This document shows, one piece after another, positions 23,357 to 35,419 of a stretch of DNA of 64,000 bases; the stretch's first letter is position 1; every line of letters begins with the position of its first letter. Position numbers and translations under genes: made by a program. The notes below the pieces were generated by a model that saw nothing but the letters and a program-made list of their open reading frames with translations, made no database searches and was not told where the DNA came from. This DNA comes from Blakeslea trispora. Lineage: Eukaryota > Mucoromycota > Mucoromycetes > Mucorales > Choanephoraceae. The stretch spans positions 181,029 through 245,028 of the forward strand of contig JAIWNE010000042.1 in assembly GCA_025331445.1 (NCBI GenBank). Reading direction: 5' to 3'.

Positions 23357-24381
23357 TTTATTGTAATAATAATAGTCTATCACATTAAATAGAAATTTAT
23401 TTATCGTCTTTATGAATTGTTAAAAGTGTAAAAGGAACTAAAAGTATTACAGTCATCAGTCACTTTTGGCCTTTTTTTTTCCTTGAGTAAAATAAAGAAG
23501 CAATACAACTTATCGATAGCCATGCTTTTTTCAAACATGATATATTTAAAATGAAGTTATTGTAATAAACTCCAAATAAACACACTCACTACATTTTGGT
23601 TTGTTAATCATCTGTTTGGCTTGATAAGCATACACAATAATTGTTGTGGGCACGCTTATTGGCGAATCTCATTGGTTTAATGTCTCCAAGTGTGTCCACA
23701 TTGCTCCATGTACTTATTGTATACCAAACTGTAGTGTGTATTAATAGCGATGTCTGTGCATTTCTTCCTACTTTGTCTCATCAAAATGATATACTGCATA
23801 AATTAGGTAATGATCTTTTGGCCTTAGCATTTTAACATGTAGACAATAATCATTGGGTTACACCGAGAACGAGAAGTCAATTGAGCTTGTTTGACCTATA
23901 GTCAACGCAGTTCATGCTATGGTTATGGCAAGCTCAGACAGAAACGATACACCTAAAGCCTTCTGTAGACATCTCTTGTCATTCAAGAAGGTAATTCATT
24001 CAAGTGAACAAAACTATTCATTGCCAATGAACAGTCATCATCTATTGTCTTTAAGGCCATAAAAAATTGGGATTGCTCTACGCTTTTCTCTTGTTTTTTT
24101 CTCTCATTTGAGATATACAGTAGTTATAAATATATTCTTTGGATCATAAACAAACGATCGCAATTCATAGCAAGACGACTTGGATCTAAACAAAAGCAAG
24201 GTATTGCTAATTGGAAGCTTTGACTCATAACATGCAAACAACAAACTCAAACTTAAGACTCAATTAAAAAATTTGGGGGGTTGTGAAGTATATTTAGTGT
24301 GATTACAAAAGAGGGCACCAGAGCGGCATGCCCGTAGTAGTTTCATAGAGATAGGGAAAGAAGTGAGTGATTTTGTATTGG
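23357..24381. other. Intergenic between convergent hexokinase and deaminase genes
   Basis: AT-rich sequence of about 1 kb. A 64-codon open frame at 23641-23835 has no recognisable similarity. No RNA gene or transposon recognised. Confidence 0.5.
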
Positions 24382-25501
24382 TCACTCGTCATAAGGCCCA
24401 TTCAGAGGAGTTTGAGACCGTGAACTGGGTGCTAACTTCTTGAGCTGTTTAACGCCACCTTGGAGAGAGAGGTTTTCAGGACCAATTAGGCTCTGATGAA
24501 CATGCTCAATTGATTTGAAGTATTTGACAGTCTGCTGTCTAGTTAGAAACTGAGTTGCATGTATTTTTCTAAACAAAACATTACCTTCACATGTAACTCA
24601 AGAGTAGCATCTTCATCACACACAATTAAGCCTTTAGGGTGCATCTGAATGGCTGAAACTGTCCACATATGATTCACACCACCTTCGATACAATTTGCTA
24701 GTGCAATAGCCTAATCAAGGTCAGTAACATTGTCTATACTACCAGTAGATATTCTCTGATGAATATTACAAACCTTGTGTGCACCAGTAATAATTACAGC
24801 AACTTCACGAGCATCCATCACAGTGCTAAGAGTAGTTGGTCAGTATATTTATTTGTATACAGCTTGCTGACTTACGCAACGCCTACAGTTAGGGCAAGCT
24901 TTGGTACTTTTGAGATGTCTCCATTGAAGAAGCGTGCGTTAGCTAAGATGGTTTCATAAGCTAGTGTTTTTACACGAGTACGTGAAGTCAAAGAAGAACC
25001 AGGTTCATTGAAGGCAATGTGTCCGTCGGGGCCGATGCCACCCAGGAAGAGTTCAATACCGCCAACACGAGCAATTTCGGCTTCAAATTTCTTGCATTCT
25101 TCGTCTAGGTCTGGTGCATTGCCATCGAGGATATAAACGTTTTCAGGTTTGATATCAACATGCATAAAGAGATGCTTCCACATAAAGGAATGATAGGATT
25201 CAGGATGTTCGCGAGGAAGACCAACATATTCGTCCATATTGAAGGTAATCACATGTTCAAAACTGATTTCACCTGTTTTGTACATTTGCACTAAGCGCTT
25301 GTATACACTAATAGGTGAAGAGCCGGTAGGAAGACCAAGAACAAAGGGATTATTAGCTGATGGACAGAATTGTCGGATACGCTCCTTGATATAGTTGGCT
25401 GTATCATTTATCAGTATACATGTTATCCCTTCTTATGAAAACAGAAACTTACCAACATAAAAAGTAACTTCATCATAGTCTTCGCGGATTACCAGTCTCA
25501 T
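24382..25501 (-). CDS. NAG1: Glucosamine-6-phosphate deaminase/isomerase
   Basis: Converts glucosamine-6-phosphate to fructose-6-phosphate and ammonia, the last step of GlcNAc use. Exons: 25501-25453, 25398-24876, 24825-24774, 24710-24585, 24531-24382; 299 residues. Motifs: [12 protein letters not shown] start, [14 protein letters not shown] (phosphate loop), FNMDEYVGL (catalytic Asp), [28 protein letters not shown] (active-site His/Glu), and the terminal [16 protein letters not shown]. The C-terminal tail is longer than in bacterial NagB and forms an exon of its own ([13 protein letters not shown] onward), as in animal and fungal enzymes. It faces the atypical hexokinase, a pairing reminiscent of the Candida NAG cluster. 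Confidence 0.94.
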
Positions 25502-26445
25502 TTGTAAATTTGTTCTTGTGTTATTACTATGTCGATAAGATAGTGAAATAGAATAGAAAAAAAGAAAAAGATATGGCAGTTCTAAATTAGCACCTCTAAT
25601 TTATACTTTTTTCTTATCAGTGTAAATACAGGCAGGTCACCTCTTCACACACCCACTCATAAATCATTGGACCTGACATGATGATCAGGGTCTTGCACGA
25701 TCCAATCGCTTTATGGGAAGACATTTTTTTTTTTAGGGGAACTCAACAGAATAGTGGCTTTTCAATTTGAATCAACCTACAGCTTTAACTTTAGGCTCAA
25801 AGTGCTGATTTTTCTCTTGGAGTGAACAAAGCTTGCTTTCTTGTTCATGTTTAGTGCCGATATGGGTACTGATAGGTTTTGACTATAAACCAGTCAGCAA
25901 TTGTTTCCTTTTTGGACCTTAAACACAAGACAATAATAGAGGAGGTAAAGGAATGATTTCATAAGCAGCAACATCACTGGTTCTCGGGATTACATAACCC
26001 CCTGAAGACCCTGGACTATGCTACTTTCTTTTTAGGAAATTACCCTTGATTTTCTGATAAAGAAAAATTCTATTTTGAACCCTTTTTGTAGACCCTCTCT
26101 TCTGAAACACGGGAATTTTACTGGAAAACTATAATTCCTCTTGAAACATAAAGTCGACTATATGTCACGCTCGATGTCTTGGAAATTTGAGATGTATCTG
26201 GAGTTTGTCTGCTTTAAATAAGTGCTATCGTTTCACCCTTCTCTGTGTATTGCGATAAAATTAAAATTGTAAACTATTACACAAGCTAATTGTCCTACAA
26301 AGCTGACTATGATCATCTGTGAGATGGTTGCTTTCATTCCCAAAGAGCAATGTATTATTTTATCAAGGAAAACAAGAGGATTCGATTGTAAGGGAAAATT
26401 TTATTATATGTATTTATACAAGTAGATAGCAAAAAGAAAAAAGAC
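25502..26445. other. Intergenic, no gene recognised
   Basis: About 0.94 kb between the deaminase start and the EFL1 stop, AT-rich, without a long open frame. A conspicuous hairpin-like stretch at about 25978-26005 (CTGGTTCTCGGG...CCCTGAAGACCCTGG) is too imperfect to call. Confidence 0.5.
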
Positions 26446-29400
26446 CTAGTTTTTCTTTAAAGTTCTTTGCTTTTCAGCATGTTCCACCAATTTCTTCTCA
26501 ACAAACATACCCTAAAAGCACAATAAAAAAAAAACGGATTAATTTCTCATCATCCAAAAAAAAAAAAGGGGGGGGGGTAATGCAAATTAGACTTACCTTT
26601 CTCTTTCTGACTGTATCCATATATTTTCTAGCCAAGTTTTCTTTGTCTGCTTTCTCACCCAAGTCTTCTAATTCTTCTTCGGTAGTAGGTACCCAAAAGG
26701 GATCTTCATCTAGTAAATCAAATCCACTGAATACCAATTGAGGACTGGCGGCACCTGATGTTCTCTTTCGAATTTCGTCAGAAAAGCCAAAACTTTCAAT
26801 GACAGGCAACAAAGCCTTGATTTGCCAGAAGGAAGTACCATCCTTTAAATCTTCTGAAATAATTTTTCCTTTTCGCTTAGAGATAACACCATAGACACGG
26901 CCAAGGACTTCAGCATTTGCCTGAATATCACATGTGTACATGGCCAAGAGAAGACGAGGAGACCAATCAAGGAAACCTTGGCGATAAGCTTCTTTAGCTG
27001 CTGCAATCACTTGTCCTTGGACAGTATGAAGGCGTGAGCGAACTAAATAAAAACGCAAAAAAAAATAGAAAACGTCAGCTTTTTTTGGACTATTTGTAGC
27101 TACTAAATAAAAGTAAATGTGATTACCATCAGCTTGTTCTCCATTCATGGATGTCAACTCTTCAGTGTGGAATTCGACTCCTTGAACAATGTAGCAAACA
27201 CCTGTCATAGGTTCCGCGCAAAGTGGGCCAGTTAAGGTGGTCAACTGGAATCCAGTATGAATATGGAAATCGACATCCAGGATAGACAAGGAATTGCCAT
27301 TTTCAGTCTTACTGCTGTCGTCCTCTACCTTGATTACTTCATCTGCATGATCAACAGCTACTTGTGTACTTTTCTTGGAATCTATTTGGAAGAATGGCTT
27401 TCTAATATAACCTGGAATGCGGTTCACTAAAAGATTAGATCCAATACGGCGAGGACCAAATGCCCATATTTGATCGACAATATCATCCCATATGGAAGCA
27501 AGAGGTCCACCCTCTTTCTTTACTTCTGCAAATTCATGGCGGAGCTGCTGCTCAAACTCGGCAGCGCTGAGAACAGCATTGACTGCTGTTGGTACAGCTT
27601 CACCTGTTTGCTCTTCGCCTAAGGCATCTTCAGTATTGTTGCCTTCATCATCTTGTTGCTTGTTGCTTTTTCTTGCAATCTTTTCATCCACAATAGCTTT
27701 AATGGAAGCAGAGTGCTTTGTCAAAAACTCAGTGATGCGATTGGGTAAAGGAACAGTTTGGACTCTTAGAGACATGAGCTTAGAGTTGATCTTGATCTCT
27801 GCTTGGCCTCGAGGAACCATGACGCCTTCCTTGTCTTTGTTGATGGATAGATCGGCACGCACAATACTTTCCCTAAAAGGAACGATAGGTTCTGAAGCAT
27901 GAATCTCAATCTTGGCAAATCGCTCTTTTAAGTCACGTAAACAACGTTCCAAATGTAGTTCACCTGCTGTTAAGATGACATGTTCACCTGTTTCTTGAAC
28001 CAAAACTTCAACGCATGGGTCAGCTTGGTTTAGGAGACGTAAACCTTCGACAAGCTTATCCATTTCAGTAGGATCTTCAGGCTCTAGAGCAACACGGACA
28101 ATGGGTGATGTTTCCATCTTGACACCAGCCATATTACGGACATCTTCCAGTGTACTAGCAAGGGTACCATTTTTGAGAATGTGACCTTCGAGACCGCCAA
28201 TTCCAAAGACGTTACCAGCGCTCACTTCATCCAAAGCTTCCAAATCACGACCCATAATCAAGTACAAGTTTTGAACGGTAATCTCAGAAACATGCTTTTT
28301 AGGATGCTTCGGGTCATATTTAGGGCCCATCACATATAGCTTTTGACCAACTCGAACAGTACCACTATAGAGACGAGCAAAACCAATCAGCTTTTCACCT
28401 TTGAGCTCTTCAGGAGATGCTTCCTCATCTATCTCTTGTTCCTCTTCTTGTAGTTCTCCAATGCTATCGAGAGGAATGCCTTCACCAGACTGCTCCAACA
28501 ATGCTTGTTGTGTACGCAATTCGCGCTGCTGACGGCCTCTTTCTCTCATTTCTTCAGCAGTCATCTGCTTTCTACGGTTCTCAGGCAATAGTTCAACAGG
28601 TACGGCAAACATTTTACTGACATAGGCAACAATAGGTGCTTCCTTTGATATATCACAATTATAAAGAGCTTTTTCGACATTGTTTGTAGGCTCAAGCGGT
28701 TCCTTGTCCTTGTGATGGAGATTAGGATATAGCATTTTGGGAATACGAATACGTTGAGCTTCTTTAGGAGGTGGTAGCTGACCAATAATGGCCAAGAGAA
28801 CACATGTAGAGAGAGGAAGCCATTGAGAGAAGATAGCATTGAGTAGAATCTGAGGATCGCGGGAGCGTAGATCTCTAGGAAGGACCTTGATCTTCAAGGC
28901 GCCTACAATTTTCTCAACCCTTTCACGATCTCTAAAAACAAGAGAAAATATTTTTCTTTTTGTTAACAGTCTGCCCTACTTATACAATAAATGACAAAAT
29001 GCTTACGGTTCAATCACAACGTTTGTATAAACTGCCCAAATGTTTTCAAGTACGAATTGGACGAACATTGGCTTCAGGCTTCTACCTTTCAAATGTTTAG
29101 GCAAGATGACACGCTTGGCTTTAGGGTCAAAATAGTATTCGCCCCATAAGCATTTTTGTAATACTTCCTCTTTAAATCCAAGCTTGTTTGCGTATAACGA
29201 AGCAAACTGTTGCACTCTATCAGTATACGCATAGTGATAAGGATGATTAAAACTTTTGAGCTCGCCCATCATTTGTTGCATTTTACCTGAAGGCCCATCC
29301 ATCAACTGCACTGGAGAAAATAACGTTACCTCTTGCAGGATCAAAATAGATATCAGAATCGTCACGTTCTTCGATGCTCCAGTCATACACCTTGTTGGCA

Positions 29401-30173
29401 TCAAACTCTTCTTCTTCTACTTTTTCTTTCTTTGCTTCAGCCATCTTTCTCGCTTCATCTTCCATCAAATCGCCTGTGAAGAATGTAGCCATAATAGCAT
29501 TGACTTGTTCAAGAATTTTGTTGATATGGAGATAAGCTTCTTGAGGAGTCATTTGCAATTCAACGATCAAACGGTCCATCTTGTTGAAGACTAAGATTGG
29601 CTTAACTTTGTCAATCCATGCTTGACGCAGGACCGAAATTGTCTAAAGAGAATTGCATTAAAGACACACATCAATTAACACACTTTTTTCGGGACCTTAC
29701 CTGAGTACAAACACCTTCTACAACATCGATTAGTACAAGACCACCATCGCACAGCCGGGATGCTGTAGACACTTCAGAAGAGAAGTCAACATGACCAGGA
29801 GAATCAATCAAGTTGATGAGATATTCACTTTCTACCATACTTTGCTGCGCCTCTAGGAATCATCCATTGTAAGTACATCATGTGCAGCAATTAAATTATC
29901 TCACTTACCTCCTGTTGAAGCTGAGCGAACAAGCTTAAAATACAAGCTAATAGCACTGGATTCCATAGTAATGCCTCTTTCCTGCTCGTCTTCACGCGAA
30001 TCCAAATATCGCACTTTGCCTGCCATTTTCGATGAAATAATACCATTGGTGGCCAGCAGCGAGTCAGACAGTGTTGTTTTGCCATGATCTACATGAGCAA
30101 GGATACATATGTTTCTAATATTTTTTGTATTCTGTTGAAGAGCAGAAAGCTGTGTGGGTGTTATGGCAGGCAT
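26446..30173 (-). CDS. RIA1: Elongation factor-like GTPase 1 (EFL1/Ria1)
   Basis: Cytoplasmic EF2-like GTPase that, with Sdo1/SBDS, releases Tif6/eIF6 from pre-60S subunits. Exons: 30173-29909, 29852-29701, 29642-29287, 29216-29007, 28931-27127, 27042-26597, 26511-26446; 1099 residues, family length. G motifs: [33 protein letters not shown]. The REDEQ sequence after [10 protein letters not shown] and the [18 protein letters not shown] junction match EFL1 rather than EF2. There is no DPH diphthamide-site EF2 signature. An EFL1-type low-complexity insertion lies in domain II ([16 protein letters not shown]). The 84-nt intron at 27126-27043 has no in-frame stop, so retention would add 28 residues. 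Confidence 0.93.
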
Positions 30174-33100
30174 ATGTTGAAATAAACCGAGAGAATGAAA
30201 AGAAAAGGTAAATGAACTTTTTTTTTTCTGTATTAAAGAAAACTCGGTCTTTAAATTTTGGCAGCAAGAAAAAATTTCCAAAAAGAAAAAAAGACATACA
30301 AAAAAAAAAGACAATAGAAACCGTCAGAGGAGTGTTTGCAGCTTCTAGGTTGGAGTTACCATAATTAGCTCCATGATAGCCAAAAGCTTTTGTTTACTGT
30401 TTGTGAGTGTCTTCTCTATCTATTTTCGACTTCCAAGAAGTTCATAGTGTAATAAGAGCGCAAACCTTTCAAAAGCTGCATTCAGAACCACTTATCGACT
30501 GGCCCTTTTGCGTAAACATGTCAATCTTATATACATTTAGAGCGTTCACTAGCTCCTTATTAATGTCAGAGTGTCCTTCTCATATTGATGTTTAGCCTTT
30601 TTTTTTGGTATAAAGCAAGTACTTGTGCTGTCGACTGTAGTGTCTTTACTTTTAAAATCCGTATTTGCTGTTAGGCTATTAAGCAAATGATAGTGATAAA
30701 AGTGAAGGTACTTGAAAGTACAAAGAGCTCGTTTGTATTCAATCAGCCAAAGTCAATGGATAATGATTAATGTCCACAAAAAAATAAGTACAGCAGAGTT
30801 GCATGAACAAAGCTTGTGGTGAATTGACTTTAGATACAATCCGGGCCAGGAATATATTTCTGTTTTGTTCTATATAAACCGCAGTTGATGGCCGCAGTTG
30901 GCAGCAGTGATGCACAAATCCTCATCAACAAATAAAAACATTCAATACGTCTTCATCAATTGTTACTCTCACCTTCGAAAAGAAGCGGTTCTACCTGTAA
31001 TTTCATTTTGGTTGGATATTGTCATTTAAATTCTAGTTGCTTTTCTTTCTCGATTGAAACCTAGATATCAAGAGACCTGGCGAAAGACTATTCAGGGCAT
31101 TTGGTTCGGTTGTTTCAACTTAACATAGCTGTATTCGTTTATATATTTTGTGCGAGTCACTTAAAGAAAAAGAGTTCATGTCATTTTGTCTATAGTTTCA
31201 AGAAAAACGATGCAACAATGAGAGTGTAGTAATACTTTTGAAGAGGCAACCACTCAAAAAAGTCAAAGGAGACAAGATAATGCAAATTCCTCTTAAGCTA
31301 CTTTCTTTTTGTTCAGAAATAAAGCTTTCTATTGAAATAGTTTTCAATGTAAACCATTGCTTTTTTCCCTCGTAACTCTTGTTAAACTATAGATGACACA
31401 CCATTTCTGGAGATAAGTGACGCACTGAAAAAAATAGACTTCACAATAGTCTGTATGTTTGTACTATAAAGTGTGCAATCTATTTCTTTCAGTATGCCAT
31501 CTATCTCCGGAAATGGTGTACACACCTATAAACTCAACTTTAAGCTGCCTTTTCGCTACCAGATCTGGCTATACGATACTTGATATATGACAGTATACAG
31601 TAGTTAGATTCAGAGATCAATATCATATCTTTCGATCCAAAGATGCTTCTTAAGTTGAGGTTGCACTGAACAAGATTGGTATTAGTTGGAAGTTTCTGCA
31701 AACTGTGTCTTATGCTATTACTCATTTGACATATAGCTTCTCTCAATCGTCATCAAGTATCTCTTTTTGAGTGATGGTGTTTTGATTTCTTCTGTATATT
31801 ACAAGGCTACTTATTGATAGTACGAGAAGTACAAGATCAGTTATTGGTTTGCTCGTATAGGTTTCAGGACAACAGTTTCTTTGAAATAATGAGTGGGTCT
31901 TTGTTACGAATTGTTGTTGATCTATGGCTTACTTTTCTCCTTAACTAAACATCATTACTTGCAACAATGAGATACAGCTAGTAAGCACAAAGCAGGCAAT
32001 TACTGGTTTTTGTTAAAAACACACAAACATCTTAGACTCTTAAAAGGACGACAAAAGTGTGAAAGGCCTGCAATTGTCTAAAACAAACAATTTCAAGCCG
32101 AAGTGTATTGGCTAGAACATGTCATATTACAAGATAAAGAAAACTAGTCAAATAAGCATCTCCTTTCATCTCTCAAGTAAAAAAAAGATATAGTAATTTG
32201 TATTCATATCTATTTTTTTCAAAAATTTAATCCCTAGATGGAAAGTCCTAAACTCTAAACACCTAAAATCTTATGACATGAGGTTTTCAGTGAAAATTCG
32301 TGCGTCAATAATTCTCTTTTGATCCAATAAATATAAACACATTATGAAGTAATCATTTACTGCGAAAAAACTAAAAGCAGAAGCGTAATACAAGTGTGCG
32401 TTTCAGACAAAATGACTTCTTGCTATTAAATTTTTTGTTAATATAATGACACTAGCTTTCTCCTGCAGGTCTTTCAAAAGATAAATGGACCAAGACATAC
32501 AATTCAACTTAATCATTAGCATATGATATGGATTTTCTTCTTCATTTGTTGTGTTACTCAACAATGTTACTTTCTATTCTTTTAAGTTCAACTGAATCTG
32601 CTCCAAGTGAACAAATGCAAGCATGATTTCAACTCTATTTCTCCAGAAAAAGAAAATGTTTCATGTCTTTGTCGAAGAAAGAATAATCTTATTGAGTCTA
32701 ACAAGCAGTACTGGAGCGTTTTTTAACTACTATTAAGATATAGGGAGGTTCCCTGCTTATATCAAATAGAAAAGTATTTAGTCATCTTCTTTGTGCCTCT
32801 TGTCAGCGTCTAACTAAAACAAAAAACGCAATAGTTGAAACTATTCGTCTTATGAAATTCTTTATTTATCAACTGGTTTATAGCTAAAGTATAAATGGAT
32901 ACAACGCCTGAAATGCCAAAGTCTCATAAAATGAAGTACTGAAGAGAATGAGTCGCTTGGCAATATTTGATTACGAGTAAAGCAAGCTCAAATGCATTCA
33001 TTCTGTTTGTCCTTGTCTAAAAGAAGTTTTGGAGTGGATACCAGTTTACCTTGATTTATTTGTAGCACAAAACCTTTTCCATCTAACTGCGCTATATGTA

Positions 33101-33584
33101 GCACAGACTTGAAAATTGTCAGTCTGAGAATTAAATCCGAGATCAAGACAACTTTATTGTTATGCAAGCTTCTTTATTTCTGGTTATTCGATTTTAGAGC
33201 AACAGTTTGTCTCTTTGTCTATATATTCAAATCGATCTTTTGCAGGTTTAGATTGATCTTGCTACTTTAAGATGTACGTTGCGTATTTTTAGAGAAAGAA
33301 AGACTTCAACCTTATTTGAGTGACTTTGTTACATGTTCCAGTAATAATTCGAGAAACAATGGAAACTTGAGAAGGTTATCGATTGTGTACCTTTAAAGTC
33401 AAAGTGACTATGATTGCAAAAATTTTCACATTTCATTGGCTCGAAGAGTAAAAATTATAGTCTTTTAGGGTACACTCAAATGTGTACCTCAGAGGTTATG
33501 TCGTATATGAAACTTGTATAAATACAGATGAGTTTTGTGATTTCGACTAACTTTGTATCCCACTTCTCAACTCAAACGAAGATA
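30174..33584. other. 3.4-kb gene-poor region
   Basis: AT-rich DNA between the divergent EFL1 and ZIP transporter starts. No open frame above about 70 codons looks coding and no RNA gene was recognised. The only clear structure is the palindrome at 31384-31535, listed separately. Its size relative to other gaps suggests decayed mobile DNA or a long regulatory region. Confidence 0.5.
31384..31535. repeat. About 150-bp imperfect palindrome (MITE-like or hairpin RNA locus)
   Basis: The left arm (about 31384-31450) and the reverse complement of the right arm (about 31468-31535) match over their whole length. In the best 47-bp part, beginning CACCATTTC, 38 positions are identical and 8 of 9 differences are transitions. 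The short centre is around ATGTTTGTAC. Outer parts match more weakly (ACTATAG against TTTATAG). No target-site duplication is obvious. It could be a decayed MITE or a fold-back RNA source. Confidence 0.7.
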
Positions 33585-34987
33585 ATGGTGTTCAAATCTG
33601 CCTTGGTGAAATCATGTATTTTTCTTGCCATATTGGCAATGTTTTTTGTTGCTACGATCAATGCCCAGGAGCATGCTCATGAAGGTAACCTGTCAAACTC
33701 ATATAAAAAGAGGACTATCAAATTTTTCAAATGCTTACAGAATATTTTGTTGATTAGATGGTCATAATCACAGTGAACTAGAAGGACACGATCATGATCA
33801 TGATCATGACCATGCTCATAACCACGACCATGACCATGATCATAGCCATGAGCTTGGAACATCTACAGGTAACCAAAGCAAAACATATTTAAACATGTAA
33901 CAAGTATTCACCATTGATTCAATTATTTGCAGGTGCATCTAGTGGAACTACTGAAAACCAAGAGTCTGCAACTGCCCTAAGCGAACACGATCATGATCAT
34001 GATCATGATCATGCTCATGGTCATGCTCATGCCCACGGAATCTCTTGCGATATGGAAGCCGAAGCTGCCTACAATATGCCTATGAGAATTGGCTCTATTT
34101 TCATTATCTTGGTTACTTCTGCTGTTGGTATCTTTGCTCCTATAGCACTATATCGTATAAAAAGACCTAGCGAAAACGGAATCCGTAGTTGGATATTAAC
34201 TGCTGGTAAATTCTTCGGTACAGGTGTTATTATCTCGACTGCTTTTATCCACATGCTTCCTGAAGCACTTGAACGTTTTGACTCTGAATGTATTGGCGAA
34301 GGCTGGCACTCCTATCATGCATTCGGTGGCCTTTTCTGTATGTTGGCTTCTTTTTTCCTTCAAATCGTCGAATTAGCCGCTCTCTCAAATTTAGACAAGA
34401 TGGCTGCTAAGAGAGAGTTAGAATCTCCTTTGGAAAAAGGTTCTGTCGAAACTCATCATGCTGAAATGGGTCATGTTCATTCTGCTGGTTTCCTGGAAAA
34501 CGAACAATCGATGCGTAATGTTGGCACCTTCATTTTGGAACTAGGTATTGTCATGCACTCTATTATTATTGGTATCACTCTTGGTACTATCAGCGAAGCC
34601 TCTTTCCAAACATTGTTGATTGCTTTAGTCTTTCATCAATTTTTCGAAGGTATTGCTTTAGGCACTCGTGTCAACGAACTCAATTGCAAGACTTGGTTCA
34701 AGCCTTTAGTCATGGGCCTTTTGTTCGTTTGCATGACGCCCATTGGTGTTGCTATTGGTATTGGTATCCGCTCTTCTATCAACCCTCCTGCTGCTATCTT
34801 GGCTCAAGCTATTTTAGACTCTCTTTCTGCTGGTATCTTGCTTTATAGTGCATATGTATCTCTCATGAGTCTAGAAATCAATCACAACACCTCGTTCCGC
34901 AGAGCTCCTTTGGGACGCAAGATCTACTGCTTTGCATGTATGTATTTGGGTGCTGCTCTAATGTCAGTACTTGGCACATGGGCCTAA
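33585..34987 (+). CDS. ZIP-family zinc/iron transporter with His/Asp-rich region
   Basis: Membrane metal importer of the fungal Zrt1/Zrt2-type ZIP family. Exons 33585-33684, 33758-33868, 33933-34987; 421 residues. The ATG at 33585 gives a good signal sequence (KSCIFLAILAMFFVATINAQ); an upstream in-frame ATG at 33528 is possible. Two His/Asp repeat tracts follow, one in exon 2 and one at the start of exon 3, as expected for metal sensing outside the membrane. Eight hydrophobic segments include FGTGVIISTAFIHMLPEAL and the metal-site helices IVMHSIIIGITLG and VFHQFFEGIALG. The central loop carries HHAEMGHVHSAG. Exon 2 is 111 nt and symmetric (phase 1-1), so it could be skipped without frameshift. 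Confidence 0.93.
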
Positions 34988-35419
34988 ACACAACAATCTG
35001 ATATATTTGTACTTTTAAAATTTATACCAATTACTTCTGTATAATTTATTTCTTTTCAAAATCAATAATAAAACTTCCTTAAAGTAGCTATAATTAATTA
35101 GTTTAATAACATGTCTCAAATTGCTTCAATCTCAGTGCCATCATCTTTGAACTGTCTAAGACTCACTTTCAGTTTTAGTTAAAGCTTTTTGTTTGACAGA
35201 CAAAATCTATTATTGCTACAAAATAATTTAGTTGTGAAAGATGAAAGCAAAGGTATTCATCTGTAAAATTTTTTGATACAAAGATGACTAACTTTGAATT
35301 CTGCCTGCTTAGAAGCTTCTCTATACAAAGAAGAAACTATGAGATTCAAGCACAGAGGCGCTATCCTAATTACAACAATGTTTTCATTTTATTATTAGTA
35401 CATGTACAAACAAGGCTTC
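34988..35419. other. Short intergenic between convergent ZIP and SMC4 genes
   Basis: About 430 bp of AT-rich 3' flank with AATAAA-like signals on both strands (for example AATAATAAAA near 35063). Nothing else seen. Confidence 0.5.

Noticed and set aside
30174..30314. N-terminal extension of EFL1 upstream of the ATG at 30173
   Set aside because: Phe/Lys-rich low-complexity frame; family similarity begins with [16 protein letters not shown] at 30173.
33789..34040. Short direct repeats that could be mistaken for a CRISPR-like or tandem array
   Set aside because: They are CAT/GAT codon repeats encoding His/Asp tracts within the ZIP transporter exons; no spacers.
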